Below are positions 1-9,339 of a DNA stretch of 48,909 nt, in pieces. The notes beneath the pieces were generated by a model. That model was not told the DNA's origin. It searched no databases and worked only from the letters and a program-made list of their open reading frames with translations. The stretch covers positions 1 to 48,909 of the forward strand of contig CAZUBA010000013.1 of assembly GCA_964618565.1 (NCBI GenBank), written 5' to 3'. The position numbers were made by a program, and so were the translations under genes. The stretch comes from STC-113 sp964618565. GTDB lineage: Bacteria > Patescibacteriota > Gracilibacteria > BD1-5 > UBA2023. Every line of letters begins with the position of its first letter. Within the stretch, counting starts at the first letter, position 1.

Positions 1-185
1 ACCGCAGCTCGCACCCCAAGAGCATTTGCTTCGCAGCAAATCTGGCAGCGAATGAGCAAAATTGTTTTAAATAAGACCTTTCAATAAAAAATGAGAAGTC
101 TCATTTTTTTATACTATAGATTAATTTTGACATTTATCAAGGAGTGAATACATTGATAAAAATTTATTAAACAATTTAAATTTAC
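1..185. other. Upstream non-coding stretch with small hairpin
   Basis: No gene is recognised. The first 60 bases are GC-richer than the rest and contain a small stem-loop (ATTTGCT / AGCAAAT around a TCGC loop, about 25-41), recalling the GC-rich hairpins near 17.65 kb. A terminator follows at 86-109. The remainder is AT-rich leader sequence of the radical SAM gene. Confidence 0.4.
86..109. terminator. Hairpin with A/T flanks
   Basis: The arms AAAAAATGAGA and TCTCATTTTTT are separated by two bases and followed by more T on the plus strand. This is a typical intrinsic terminator, probably ending a gene that lies to the left of the window. It is symmetric enough to act in both directions. Confidence 0.65.
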
Positions 186-2093
186 ATGCCGATAAGCTCT
201 CCACAAGAAGAAATAAGCACAGATAAATCTGAGACGCAACAAAATCTGTGTTCGAATAATCTGACAGATCAATATGTCATAAGTATTCACGCTATTTTAT
301 GACATCATGATAAAATTGATAATCAAAAACCTTTTTTTATGCTCGAGATAGAAAATCTTGCTTCGAAAAGCATAATGAGCGCTCTTGATGATATAAGGGA
401 AAAATGAGACAATAAGACCGTTTGGCTAGAATGAGACAATGGCTCTTTTATAATTGATGAAAATGATAGCAATAACCCGGACGATGTATATAAATATTAT
501 CAAAAGAGATTGAAAGAATCATGCAATATAGCAAAATTTGTTTGAAAAATTCCTGTTATAGGATTTTCATCTATGGGTTGATATGAATTATTGCCAAGGC
601 TCTCAAAAATCATAAAAGAACTAAAGAAAGAGCATAAAAATCTTATATGTATAATCTGATGAGCTGATTTTAATGCCTTACCCGATGAAGTTTTTTTGAA
701 TCAGGTTTTTGATTACTGAATTGATATTGTAAATATTTGATGAGCTTCCGAATTTGTAGATTTTTTTTGAAAATTATCAAATACAGATTCTTTTTATCGT
801 GATAAAGATGGTTTATTAAGAATAATGACCGAAAGAGAAGTTCCTCAAAATTTAATTTTTGCCCATCAAAAAGGTGAAATCTGAGAAATAAAACCAGGCA
901 AAAAAATTAATACGACATTCTATTACAATAGCCTCGGCAATGCACTGCATTTTTCAATTAACAATAATTCCTGCCTGAACAATTGCCATTATTGTGCAAA
1001 TTACATACATGATAATATACCCTTAAAGGATTGTGATATTGATAATGCGATAACTGATTGCAATAAATATATTTCCATAATTGAAAATGATAAAATATCT
1101 TTAGATATAGACGATCCGAATCCATTTCAATATGTCGACAAATTTGAGAGATTCTTAAAATCTTTAGACTTATCAAAAATCAAAGAAATAGCATTTTTTG
1201 GTGATTTTATGTGAATGGGGAATTTTGAGACTTATAATAAAGTAACTAAAATAATAGATCATTTACTTGAAAAATGGCCCAATTTGACTATTCATATCTG
1301 ATTTTCAATGGACGCTTTTCATCATAAAGATGACTGAGAATTCATATGAAGGACAGTATGATCAAAAATAGCTGAGGAGCACAAATATATTGAATGATTT
1401 AAATATTTTAATTTGTTCCATGATAAATATATAAATAACCCTAGAATTTATATTCCATTCAATACCATTTTTCATCCAAATATGAAATTGGCTGATTATG
1501 TGGAACGATATGACTTTATAATTCAACATGCTTGACAAAATACATGTGTATGAATGTATCCGCTTGCCCCATACATAAATACCCAATTAGAAAGAGATCA
1601 TAGGTGATATTTTATCCCTGAATTTGAAGTAATTAATATTGTAGATCCCTTGAGCTCTGAGTTCAAAGGCTTAAACTTATGGTGACACTTTTACTTAAAC
1701 TCTAATTTTTTAGATTGTTTTGTGCTTTCAAGATGAATTTGATTAGATGGGATGTTTGAAGACATCGTAAATCATAAATTTGAAAATGATGAAGCAAAAA
1801 ATGATTTTAATGAAAAAATATTTTTTTATTTTCTGTGTTTTTGATGTTGAAAAAAAATAGAAAGACTATATAAAAAAGCCAATTCTATTTTATGAAGAAT
1901 TCAATTCAAAAAAAGGGATGAAATATTAAAGAAAGTCAGAGAATTGATTAATTTTACCATAGGTTATATTGATTTCATGATCTATAGAGAATATTATATT
2001 TCCAGAATTAATCCTAGCTATAAAACACAAAAACTAGATAAATTTTTACATGATTTAGAAAGCATAAGAATCGAATTTTTGAAGTTAAAATAA
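186..2093 (+). CDS. B12-binding-like/radical SAM protein
   Basis: This is a 635-residue frame that opens only with UGA=Gly. Seen: Cys263, Cys267 and Cys270 form the CX3CX2C motif (SCLNNCHYCAN) that ligates the 4Fe-4S cluster of radical SAM enzymes. The preceding region (about residues 100-230) contains a GGADFNALPDE stretch and a DIVNIGGASEF stretch, resembling the glycine-rich Rossmann-like part of B12-binding domains that often precede this fold. Known: such enzymes cleave S-adenosylmethionine to start radical chemistry. The substrate cannot be told from sequence. The C-terminal 250 residues match nothing I recognise. The ATG at 186 is the first Met after the leader, with no clear ribosome binding site. 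It stands alone on this strand, convergent with the methyltransferase that follows. Confidence 0.8.
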
Positions 2094-2137
2094 TACCACC
2101 CGATTGTGTTCTGATTCACTTTAGTTTTAAAAATAAT

Positions 2138-2695
2138 CTACTCCACAACATAAACATATATGCTCTGATCCTTATCGAAAATCAAAGTTTCATAAATTGG
2201 AACTCCGGGAATAGGAAAACTATTTGAATAAAGAATGGTTCATGACCTGCATTCGGATTTTATCTTCTTCCATATCTTTTCCATAAGATATGACAGCATG
2301 TAGGAATAAATAACATCAATGTCGTGTATATCGGATTTAAAGAAATCTGTTTTTGAAACTTCATATTTGCATCAATATTTTTCTTTCCTCTTTATTGCCA
2401 AGCCATAAGGATGACTTGATTTTTCGAATCATACCGTACGGACTCATGGGAAACGAATTTCAATAGCATGCAGGATTTTCCCGTCTCAACACCCTATATC
2501 AAGAAATGCCTGTCCGGAATTTAACTTTACTGAATCTAGAAACCTTTCTAGCTTATGATCGGAGGTCGGAACAAAGGGGATCCCATATCATGAGAGTGTC
2601 TGTTTCAATTCTCTGAAAAAATAGAAAACCAGCCACAAGAATACTGCGAGATATATCGATAAAACAATTGTTGAAAAAAAGAGAAATATTATCAT
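2138..2695 (-). CDS. Membrane-anchored class I SAM methyltransferase
   Basis: The 185-residue protein starts with a hydrophobic segment (residues 2-32, MIIFLFFSTIVL onward), then has the nucleotide-binding motif FLDIGCGDGK near residue 70. That motif is motif I of Rossmann-fold SAM-dependent methyltransferases; its second glycine is encoded by TGA, a direct check on the genetic code. Inference: an inner-membrane-tethered small methyltransferase, like the short N-terminally anchored methyltransferases common in bacteria. The acceptor is unknown. It is the downstream member of a minus-strand pair, starting 21 nt after the CYTH gene stop. A post-motif-I acidic residue (E in GFEKS) could bind the SAM ribose. 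Confidence 0.85.
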
Positions 2696-2715
2696 AGGAA
2701 AAAAGTGATGTTATA

Positions 2716-3210
2716 TTAAACAACTCAATAATGTTCCTTTACCAATCTTTCTGTTAAAGCATTTGTGTCTTCCATGCAATATCATAAAATCTCTACTCAT
2801 TTTATAACATCTTCATGATTATCAGACTCAACTTCAACGAACCACGGGATTCATTCATATTTGTCAAAATCATATATGATATTTCAAAGCCTATATCCGA
2901 TCCTGTATTTGGAAGAGTTTCAATATTTATTGAATCAAATGCATTCTAAAGTATTGCATAGATTTTCGTATTTATCGAATATTATTTCATATTCAAGATT
3001 TTCCATAATAGAATTTACAGTGATCTTTTCCTTGTATGTCATTATATTTTCTCATGCTGCCCTTCTGAGCCTTATCTTCTTTCCTGCATCATTAATATAG
3101 AAATCAGCGACAATTTCACCTTCAAATATTTTTTCTGCTCACAGTTTCTTAATTTTGCCAATAAGGAAATCCTTATCGATTTCAAAAATCTTCACTTCTA
3201 TTTCCTGCAT
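2716..3210 (-). CDS. CYTH domain protein (CyaB/ThTPase-like)
   Basis: The 164-residue protein begins MQEIEVKIFEID. The EIEVK at residues 3-7 is the ExExK signature of the CYTH superfamily (class IV adenylate cyclase, thiamine triphosphatase, inorganic triphosphatase). Further charged strands follow, with KKIRLRRA near residue 45, YKEKI near 60 and WFVEVES near 125, all in the order expected for the triphosphate tunnel. Known: the family binds triphosphorylated substrates with metal ions. Which reaction occurs here cannot be told; a CyaB-like short protein is the best guess. It precedes the anchored methyltransferase in the same orientation, probably one transcript, and is divergent from the pilin-LRR gene. 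Confidence 0.8.
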
Positions 3211-3301
3211 ATCTGAATCGGTTATTGTTATCTGATATGTAATATGATTTTATTTTAAAAAATCAAGTTAATGGGAGTTTTTTAAATAAAAAAATTATTC
3301 T

Positions 3302-3330
3302 TTGACAAAACTTCAAAAATCGAATATCTT
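3302..3330 (+). promoter_or_regulatory. Sigma-70-type promoter for the pilin-LRR gene
   Basis: TTGACA at 3302-3307 and TATCTT at 3325-3330 are separated by exactly 17 bp. The start codon follows about 30 nt downstream. Position and spacing fit a housekeeping promoter. Confidence 0.6.
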
Positions 3331-3360
3331 TAAATTAATTTAAATTTTAACTTATTGTGC

Positions 3361-4854
3361 ATGAAACAACAAAAACGACCTTTAATGAACAGCGCCTTTA
3401 CTTTAGTTGAACTTATCGTTGTGATAGTAATACTTGCAATTTTAGCAACAATTGCATTCCTGTCATACCAAAACCATACTAGTGTCGCAAGAGATAGTGT
3501 AAGAATGTCAGACATATCATCTATCGCAAAAGGATTAGTGGTAAAATCAGCGGTTTCAAACACTTTCCCTGATCCGGACAGAAAAGTTATTTTTTATTCT
3601 TGATCCGCTGAAATATGATATGAGGGTGATGCGTGAGAAAATGTGCTCAGAAACATAAGTTCGTCTGCAACTTCATTTTTAGATCCCCTTGATAAAGTCA
3701 GATACACCTATTCCACGAATAAGACGAAATCAAAATATGAGCTGATGGCATTCCTAGAGAGCGAAAGGAGCTTAAGCTATGATTTTCGGCCTTTCGGGCA
3801 AGTCTCAGCCAAAGACTATACTGGCAGATATCCATTCATCAAATGAGACGGGCTTTGAATCATATTATACAAGAGCTGATCGACCTACACGCCTATTCAA
3901 GACGCATTTAGCTGATGAGTGGCAATTACATCCGTGAATGTCCTTGATCCAAATCCGACATTGGTGGTGGCGTCTAATAATATAATTTGATATACTTGAG
4001 TTACAGTTGAAAGCACTATTTGGTATACTCGTCCGGTATGATACAAAGAAGTAGAGGAAGAGGTTGTGGCACTTAAAAGTTGCGGAGAAATGACTACTGC
4101 AGAAGTGACAAATCTAAATAATACCTTCAATGCAGACTGATATTCTTGAGACCTTGATTATTGGTGTGCAAGAACAACTCTTTATAGCTGGAAAGCCTTG
4201 ACCATCCCTCAAGAATTATTTTATCTTACGAATCTGACAAACCTTCAACTATATTCCAATAATAATATAACGTCAATTCCAAAGGAAATTGGCAATCTTA
4301 CAAATCTGACAACACTGTATTTGAATGATAATCCGAATATGACTTCGGTTCCGAAAGAAATTTCACAGCTGACAAACCTGACCTATTTGGATATTTCTGC
4401 CTGAAAACTTACTTCTCTGCCAAAAGAAATCTTAGGCATGAATAAGCTTACAACATTGCAAATCTCTGCTAATCAGCTTACAGAATTGCCTCCCGAAATA
4501 AAAAATCTGAATAATCCTTGATGACCCAATCTATTTCTATTCGCACAATACAACAAGCTCACCGCTATTCCAAAAGAAATTGCTGAGATATCTAATCTAT
4601 GGAAACTTGACATAAGTTATAATTCATTAACAAACCTGCCTCTTGAATTAAAGAATTTAACTTCATTATGAATATTGGACATAAGATCGAATTCTTGATT
4701 AACAACCCTATGAAATTCAAGCGCCCTGTGGCAATCTTGATCCGGTCCTTTTAAGGCAGCAAACGAATGACCTTCATGAGAGTGTATTTCCATCATCTAC
4801 AGCTGAGCGGTAATCATTGATACTCCAGCCACAGCAACTGGATGTACCCCTTAA
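3361..4854 (+). CDS. Prepilin-like protein with leucine-rich repeat domain
   Basis: This is a 497-residue fusion. Residues 1-40 are a type IV prepilin/pseudopilin leader (SAFTLVELIVVI) with the invariant Glu at +5 after the predicted cleavage site. The residue before Phe is Ala rather than the usual Gly, which prepilin peptidase tolerates in some systems. Residues 40-250 are a variable pilin-like body. Residues 280-450 carry about seven leucine-rich repeats of the bacterial small-LRR type (LPKEI, LTNLTTLYL, IPKEI). Known: pilins are exported, cleaved and assembled into filaments; LRRs bind proteins. Inference: a minor pilin or tip adhesin displaying an LRR binding surface. It stands alone with its own promoter. 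A related prepilin fused to a LamG-like domain lies at 38.6-39.9 kb. The ATG at 3361 is preferred over the upstream TTG. Confidence 0.88.
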
Positions 4855-4991
4855 TAATACTCCAATAATTAAAATAATGTCTAGTAATCTTATATTACTA
4901 ATGCTTTAAAATCACTTTCTTGTTATTCTTATTGACAAATCTAAAATTTTATTAATATGTAATTTACATGAAGTTAAAAAACTAAGTGTTT

Positions 4992-5000
4992 AAAGGAGGA
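4992..5000 (+). promoter_or_regulatory. Strong Shine-Dalgarno sequence
   Basis: AAAGGAGGA lies four bases before the ATG at 5005. It is the only full-length Shine-Dalgarno match noticed in the window and marks this gene as different from its neighbours. Confidence 0.8.
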
Positions 5001-5004
5001 CACT

Positions 5005-5265
5005 ATGCAGAAAATAACACGGGTTGCAAGAGTACTGATAAAAGAATTCAAAAAGTTACCCTGGCTTCTTAGGGTGGCGTTCATTGTCTTCTTCATATCA
5101 TCCCCCTGTTACTTCCTCGGAATAATCCTGAGAAATGGCGATCTCTTTACATATGGGATTTCGGGCGTATGGCTTGCCATCATTTACTTCGGCTTTCACA
5201 TATGCTCGCTCATTTGCAGCTATGTACTAGGTTTCCTGAGGAAGCAAAAAAAAGTTCCCGAATAA
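5005..5265 (+). CDS. Small two-helix membrane protein, possibly foreign
   Basis: An 86-residue protein with two hydrophobic segments (about 22-45 and 53-78) between basic ends (KEFKK, RKQKK). No family is recognised. Odd features: it uses GGN for all six of its glycines and no TGA, is visibly GC-richer than its neighbours, has a perfect Shine-Dalgarno sequence and ends in a textbook GC-rich terminator. Most other genes in the window use TGA for many glycines and lack a clear ribosome binding site. Inference: recent acquisition from an organism using the standard code (perhaps a host or prey bacterium or a mobile element), or an assembly chimera. It would be translated identically under either code. 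Confidence 0.7.
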   Translation: MQKITRVARVLIKEFKKLPWLLRVAFIVFFISSPCYFLGIILRNGDLFTYGISGVWLAIIYFGFHICSLICSYVLGFLRKQKKVPE

Positions 5266-5280
5266 CTTCTGCATCTGCCA

Positions 5281-5305
5281 AAAAGCCGGCTCGCCCGGCT
5301 TTTTT
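5281..5305 (+). terminator. Intrinsic terminator
   Basis: The arms AAAAGCCGG and CCGGCTTTT flank a short loop and run into a T tract, 15 bases after the stop of the small membrane protein. The stem is more GC-rich than other terminators here, matching the foreign look of that gene. Confidence 0.85.
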
Positions 5306-5331
5306 GCTGGAAAATCCCAGGAACTTATTTA

Positions 5332-5367
5332 AAAAATATTCCACTTCTTCAGAAGTGGAATATTTTT
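5332..5367. terminator. Perfect 17-bp inverted repeat, bidirectional terminator
   Basis: The arms AAAAATATTCCACTTCT and AGAAGTGGAATATTTTT flank two central bases. The minus-strand stop codon of the NADAR gene (5366-5368) overlaps the end of the right arm, so the hairpin forms directly after translation stops. Confidence 0.8.
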
Positions 5368-6184
5368 ATCTGGATCATATTATTATCTTCAAAAAGATAT
5401 CTCTTAATGAGGTTATTACACCTCATAATAGATTCAATCATAGCCACTCTGATTTATCATTTGCTCTTTTGTCTTCTTTTTCTAATCATATTCACCATAT
5501 CTTATCAAAAGGACTTGCCTCTACAAGCTCTTTTCATTCAGTTTTCAATAAATATTTAAGCAGATCAGGATTCTGCAAGAATTTATTTGAATTTCAAACA
5601 AATACAATATTCTCTCTATTTTCCTTCCAAATCTCCTCATCGAATCATGCGATTTCTCTTCATAATCTCTTTATTTCCTTTGGATCATTGGTTAACATTA
5701 TCTGGAAAGCAATAAATGCATCTCAAAATAAAAGAGCCTTACAGAACATCATAAATTGCTCAGCGCATGTAAACTTGATATCTTTTCAATCATAAAAATC
5801 AAAATTCAGCCTTTCTATATCTTCTTCCTTAAAATCTTCTCTCCCTCTTATTTTATCTTTTACGCATCCGGTAAAATATTCGATAAGCTTATCATCCAAA
5901 ATGTCTCTGAATTGAGTATGAAAACTATTATCATGTACTTTAAAATTGATTCAATCGCATAAAAAATCAGATTTGTACCATTGGGAGCATATGTCCCCTT
6001 CCTTCCAAAAAAATTCATATTTATTTTCTTCAGCTACAGCATCAATTGTTCTTCAGTCCATTATATCGTTTACTCTATTCAAATATTTCGATTGCAATAG
6101 GACATTGTGTCAAGAATTGGAATCATTAAGATTGAAAATTGGATTCAGAGTCTTTTGATCTGAATCAAGAACCTTATTCTGCAT
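5366..6184 (-). CDS. NADAR (YbiA-like, DUF1768) family protein
   Basis: A 272-residue protein. The C-terminal half has the NADAR signature in order: FTCAEQFMMFCKA near residue 145, a conserved aspartate shortly after, DPKEIKRLGREI near 175, then WKENRENIVF, KFLQNPDLLKYLL, and LVEASPFDKIWGIGL near 235. Known: YbiA-type members hydrolyse the N-glycosidic bond of damaged riboflavin-biosynthesis intermediates, and other NADAR proteins act on ADP-ribose-like adducts, including ADP-ribosylated DNA bases in toxin-linked systems. The N-terminal 50 residues are variable. Several family glycines (GREIAG, IWGIG) are TGA. It is a single gene between two hairpins, and no riboflavin genes are nearby, so a damage-repair or ADP-ribose role is possible. 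Confidence 0.88.
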
Positions 6185-6381
6185 GTGAGAAAATTTAATG
6201 AATATTATTGATAATTATAATAAAATATATGATTTGTCAATTTATGTATTTAATGTATAGTTAATTAAGAAACCCCTCATCTTATGAAAGCTTCATATCG
6301 AGAAGCCAATTGACTTCCAGAATCAACTTCAAAACTTCACATTAACTTCATATTTAGCACACGTTTTCTTTACATAATTTA

Positions 6382-6410
6382 TGTTGATTCATTTATTATT
6401 ATGGTAAAAT
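6382..6410 (+). promoter_or_regulatory. Extended -10 promoter for the VOC gene
   Basis: TAAAAT at 6405-6410 is preceded by TATGG (extended -10). A weak -35 (TGTTGA) lies 17 bp upstream. The TATGGTAA block is the same as in the shared promoters of the 18.5-36.5 kb cluster, but the TTGC -35 is missing. Confidence 0.4.
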
Positions 6411-6442
6411 ATGATGATGTTTTAATCATAATAAAATAGTAT

Positions 6443-7369
6443 ATGAAATCCGTTGAACAAAAATCATATAGACAGAAGATCGTGCCATTCTTATGGTTTG
6501 ATGACAAGGCTGAAGAGGCAGTCAATTTCTACGCATCAGTTTTTAAAAATTCCAAACCTTTAACTACAACGCATTACAGTAAAGCAGGCGCAGGGGTTTC
6601 CTGAAGGCCAGAATGAAGTATCATGACTATTGATTTCCTGCTTGATTGACAAGAATTGATTGCATTGAATGGAGGTCCGGAGTTTAAGTTTACACCCGCG
6701 ATTTCCTTTTTTGTCAGTTGCGAAAACATACAGGAAATGGAGATGCATTGGAAGAAATTATCCGAAGGATGAGTAGTGCTTATGGAGCTTGATAAATATA
6801 GCTTCAGTGAAAGATTCTGATGGGTTCAAGACAAATTTGGCGTTTCTTGGCAGCTCAATCTTGCAAGCAGGAATCAAAAAATCACTCCATTCCTGATGTT
6901 TGTGGGAGATCAGCATGGGAAAGCGGAGGAAGCTATATATTTTTATACTTCTCTATTTAAAGATTCAGGCATTATCAACATTGAACATTTCGGCCCGAAT
7001 GAAGAGGAAACCGAATGAACTGTAAAACACGGAATATTTTTTCTTGATTGATTGGAATTTATGTGTATGGATAGCGATAAGGAACATCTTTTTACTTTCT
7101 CCTTTGCTACATCTTTTGTGGTGAATTGTGATAATCAAGATGAAATAGATGAATTATGGAAGAGGCTTGCAGAAGGAGGCGAAGAAGAGCAATGCGGATG
7201 GCTTAGGGATAAATACGGCGTAGCATGGCAAATAATACCTCCTATTTTAGATGAGATGATTAATGATCCTGATATCTCTAAATCAAATAGAGCATTAGAG
7301 GCGATGCTTAAAATGAAAAAAATAGACATTAATGCATTAAAATTAGCATATGAAAATAAGCTGAAATAG
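6443..7369 (+). CDS. Double VOC-domain protein (PhnB/UbiG-like fold)
   Basis: A 308-residue protein with two tandem vicinal-oxygen-chelate domains. Repeat 1 (about residues 8-145) has IVPFLWFDDKAEEAVNFY, GGPEFKF and the closing DKFGVSWQL. Repeat 2 (about 150-275) has ITPFLMFVGDQHGKAEEA, LEFMCMDSD and DKYGVAWQI. This is the arrangement of the PhnB-like, so-called 3-demethylubiquinone-9 methyltransferase-like family. Known: members are metal-dependent or metal-free VOC proteins, mostly of unknown substrate; the methyltransferase label is historical. It contains a Gly-rich EGGVVLM stretch with TGA glycine. It stands alone on the plus strand. Function remains unassigned beyond fold. Confidence 0.88.
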
Positions 7370-7466
7370 CTTCAACAATACGGCAGCCCGAAGACTTATT
7401 CTAGCATATGATTTGACACGATGAATAATTTCCATATAAATCACTAATACAATTTAAACGACATCT

Positions 7467-8054
7467 ATGCCCCTATCAAACGCAGGATTAGAACATATGA
7501 ATTCATGAAGCGAAGAAAATAAAGTCTGAATGATTTATATATATGAACTTATCGAAAAAGATTTTGAAAAATATTGCGATATACTGAAAACTGATCCTCG
7601 AGACATTGATAAGGCAAAATATGAGCTATATTTGAAGATAACTCATATAATAAAAGTCCTCAAATCAGACTATATTAGGTATGGATGATTGGAGGCTTGC
7701 ATAATGAAGATATGAGAAGAAGGCATCTCACCGCAATATAAGCTATGATGGGCAGAATTACATAGCATGGCCAATCAGGAAGAAAGAATTAAAATAGCTG
7801 AAAAAGAATTGATTTACAGCAGAAGAATTGATATTAAAAGGGCCATCGCCAGATTGATCATGTGAAGCGAAGCGAAAATTTTAATGGATGAGGCAGAACT
7901 GACGGATTATATCTCAAAAAGAAATTGGCCACACCTATCTGTCCTGACTCAAACATGAAAAGATATTATCAATTGATATCAAGAGGCTGTATGATGATCA
8001 GATTTGGACAGATTAAAAAAACAAGTCAGAGAATTATCAAATTGAATTTTTTAA
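7467..8054 (+). CDS. Hypothetical protein, charged helical
   Basis: A 195-residue frame opened by UGA=Gly, with no recognised family. Seen: largely alpha-helical, charged sequence (EKDFEKYCDILK, EERIKIAEKELIYSRR), no signal peptide, no membrane segment. Its last codons overlap the last codons of the opposite-strand WG-repeat gene by four bases (8051-8054), so the two are tightly convergent. It starts about 100 nt after the VOC gene and may share its transcript. Confidence 0.65.
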
Positions 8055-8950
8055 ACTGCGAATCAGCTTTTATTGATATAGACTGATTGTCTTCATAATT
8101 CTACTTTGGCTTTTCAATCATTGAAGCTTTCAGCATCAGTATAAAGATATTTGATTGCCAATTTTCAAGTCTTGTCTATGTATCACCATTTATTATTCAG
8201 CTTTACTGCAGCAAGCCCCTCTGAGAAATCAAGAGCATCGGAAAACTTGCATTCTGTGATTTGTTCTCAATCAAGTCATATGAATCAATATAATCCATTT
8301 TCGCCATACACGACAGCAGCTCATTCGCAAAAATCATTCACATCCTCATATTTACATTTTATAACCTCTTTATTATCACTATCCAAAAATCAATACTTTC
8401 CGTTTTTCCTGACTCTTCTTCTTCATTCTTTTAATTCTCAAACTATATCATATCAACTGATGCTGAGTTCTTGTATTGGTTCAGAAACAGGAACTCTTGT
8501 GGGTAAATCATTCTTAAATTCTTCTGTCGGTTCGGAAATAGAGGCCTCTATTATTCAATCAGCTCCCGATTCTTCTGCCGGTTCGGAAGCAGGAGAGTCT
8601 TTGAATTCTAATTCTTTATCTGCAGAAGGATTTATTTCCGGTTCTTGCGCTGCTATGGGTTCGGCAGCTGATTCAAGCACTGCTAAGATTTTTTTTGGAG
8701 TGCCTTGAGGCACGTTATAATTCTCATTTGATCTTCTTTTTTTGATTTGTTCACTGAATATGAAATCAGCAATCTTTTGCTGGGTTATTCAGCTTAATCA
8801 TGAAAGTCACCTTATATATACCTGATATTTTGACATCACCTCCACGACTCAATCTTTGCTTTGAAAAAATTCATCTCTTTCCTCCTGAGAAAATTGTTCA
8901 AGGAATTCCCAATCCGGAGAAGCTTTTCAATAATTGAAATTATCGGACAT
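8051..8950 (-). CDS. WG-repeat protein
   Basis: A 299-residue protein. Residues 1-80 are a helical N-terminal domain. Residues 95-160 are an acidic, proline-containing linker with imperfect SEPxEE repeats (ESAAEP, ASEPAEE, ISEPTEE, VSEPIQE). Residues 175-295 carry three to four WG-type repeats (KYGFLDSDNKEVI, LYGFIGLDGEQI, KWGYIDKTGKLAI), each followed by the usual F-x-E/D-G-x-A segment (DFSEGLAAV). Known: WG repeats occur in many bacterial proteins, often surface or inhibitory ones; their function is not general. There is no signal peptide. It is convergent with the preceding hypothetical gene. Confidence 0.8.
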
Positions 8951-9021
8951 AACGATAAAGTTAAAACTATAATTGATATATAGATATTTTTTATCTTTTG
9001 TCAATATTTATTTCAATACTC

Positions 9022-9339
9022 TTAATCATTGCAATACGGACATTGAGAATATATGACCTCAAATGGCACATGACCATTATCTAGCCAATATTTGACAGTT
9101 TCGTCCCAAATATTCATATATATCTTAAAATCTTCTTCATCTAATTTAAAGCTTCTTTTATGGAAAAGGATAATTTTTTCATGCCCTGACCATGACATAT
9201 CTGTAAGACAATCATAAAGAGCATCCCAATTCCCTCAGAAATGATCAGGAAAATCAAGCAGAATTGAAATCTTATCAAATAATTCTTCTTTATTATTTAC
9301 TTGGTTGAATTCAATAATTCTTGTTTTAAATTCTTCCAT
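9022..9339 (-). CDS. Barstar-like RNase inhibitor family protein
   Basis: A 105-residue protein with the barstar-family core FPDHFGGNWDALYDCL (residues 31-46), in which the two glycines are TGA GGG. Helices and the closing strand are in the expected order; the usual family length is 90-130. Known: barstar blocks the active site of barnase-type RNases; family members also serve as immunity proteins of contact-dependent toxins. It overlaps the end of the glycosyltransferase gene by 14 nt, so it is translated from the same message. No barnase-like RNase is seen in the window, so it may act as an orphan antitoxin against toxins from neighbours, or have another binding partner. Confidence 0.85.

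Noticed and set aside
5169..5795. Long plus-strand frame over the NADAR gene
   Set aside because: The minus strand encodes a clear NADAR protein across the same bases; the plus frame has no family features and lacks a start signal of its own.
8151..8708. Plus-strand frame of about 185 codons opposite the WG-repeat gene
   Set aside because: The minus strand gives WG repeats and a WG-family layout; the plus frame is low-complexity Ser-rich mirror sequence.
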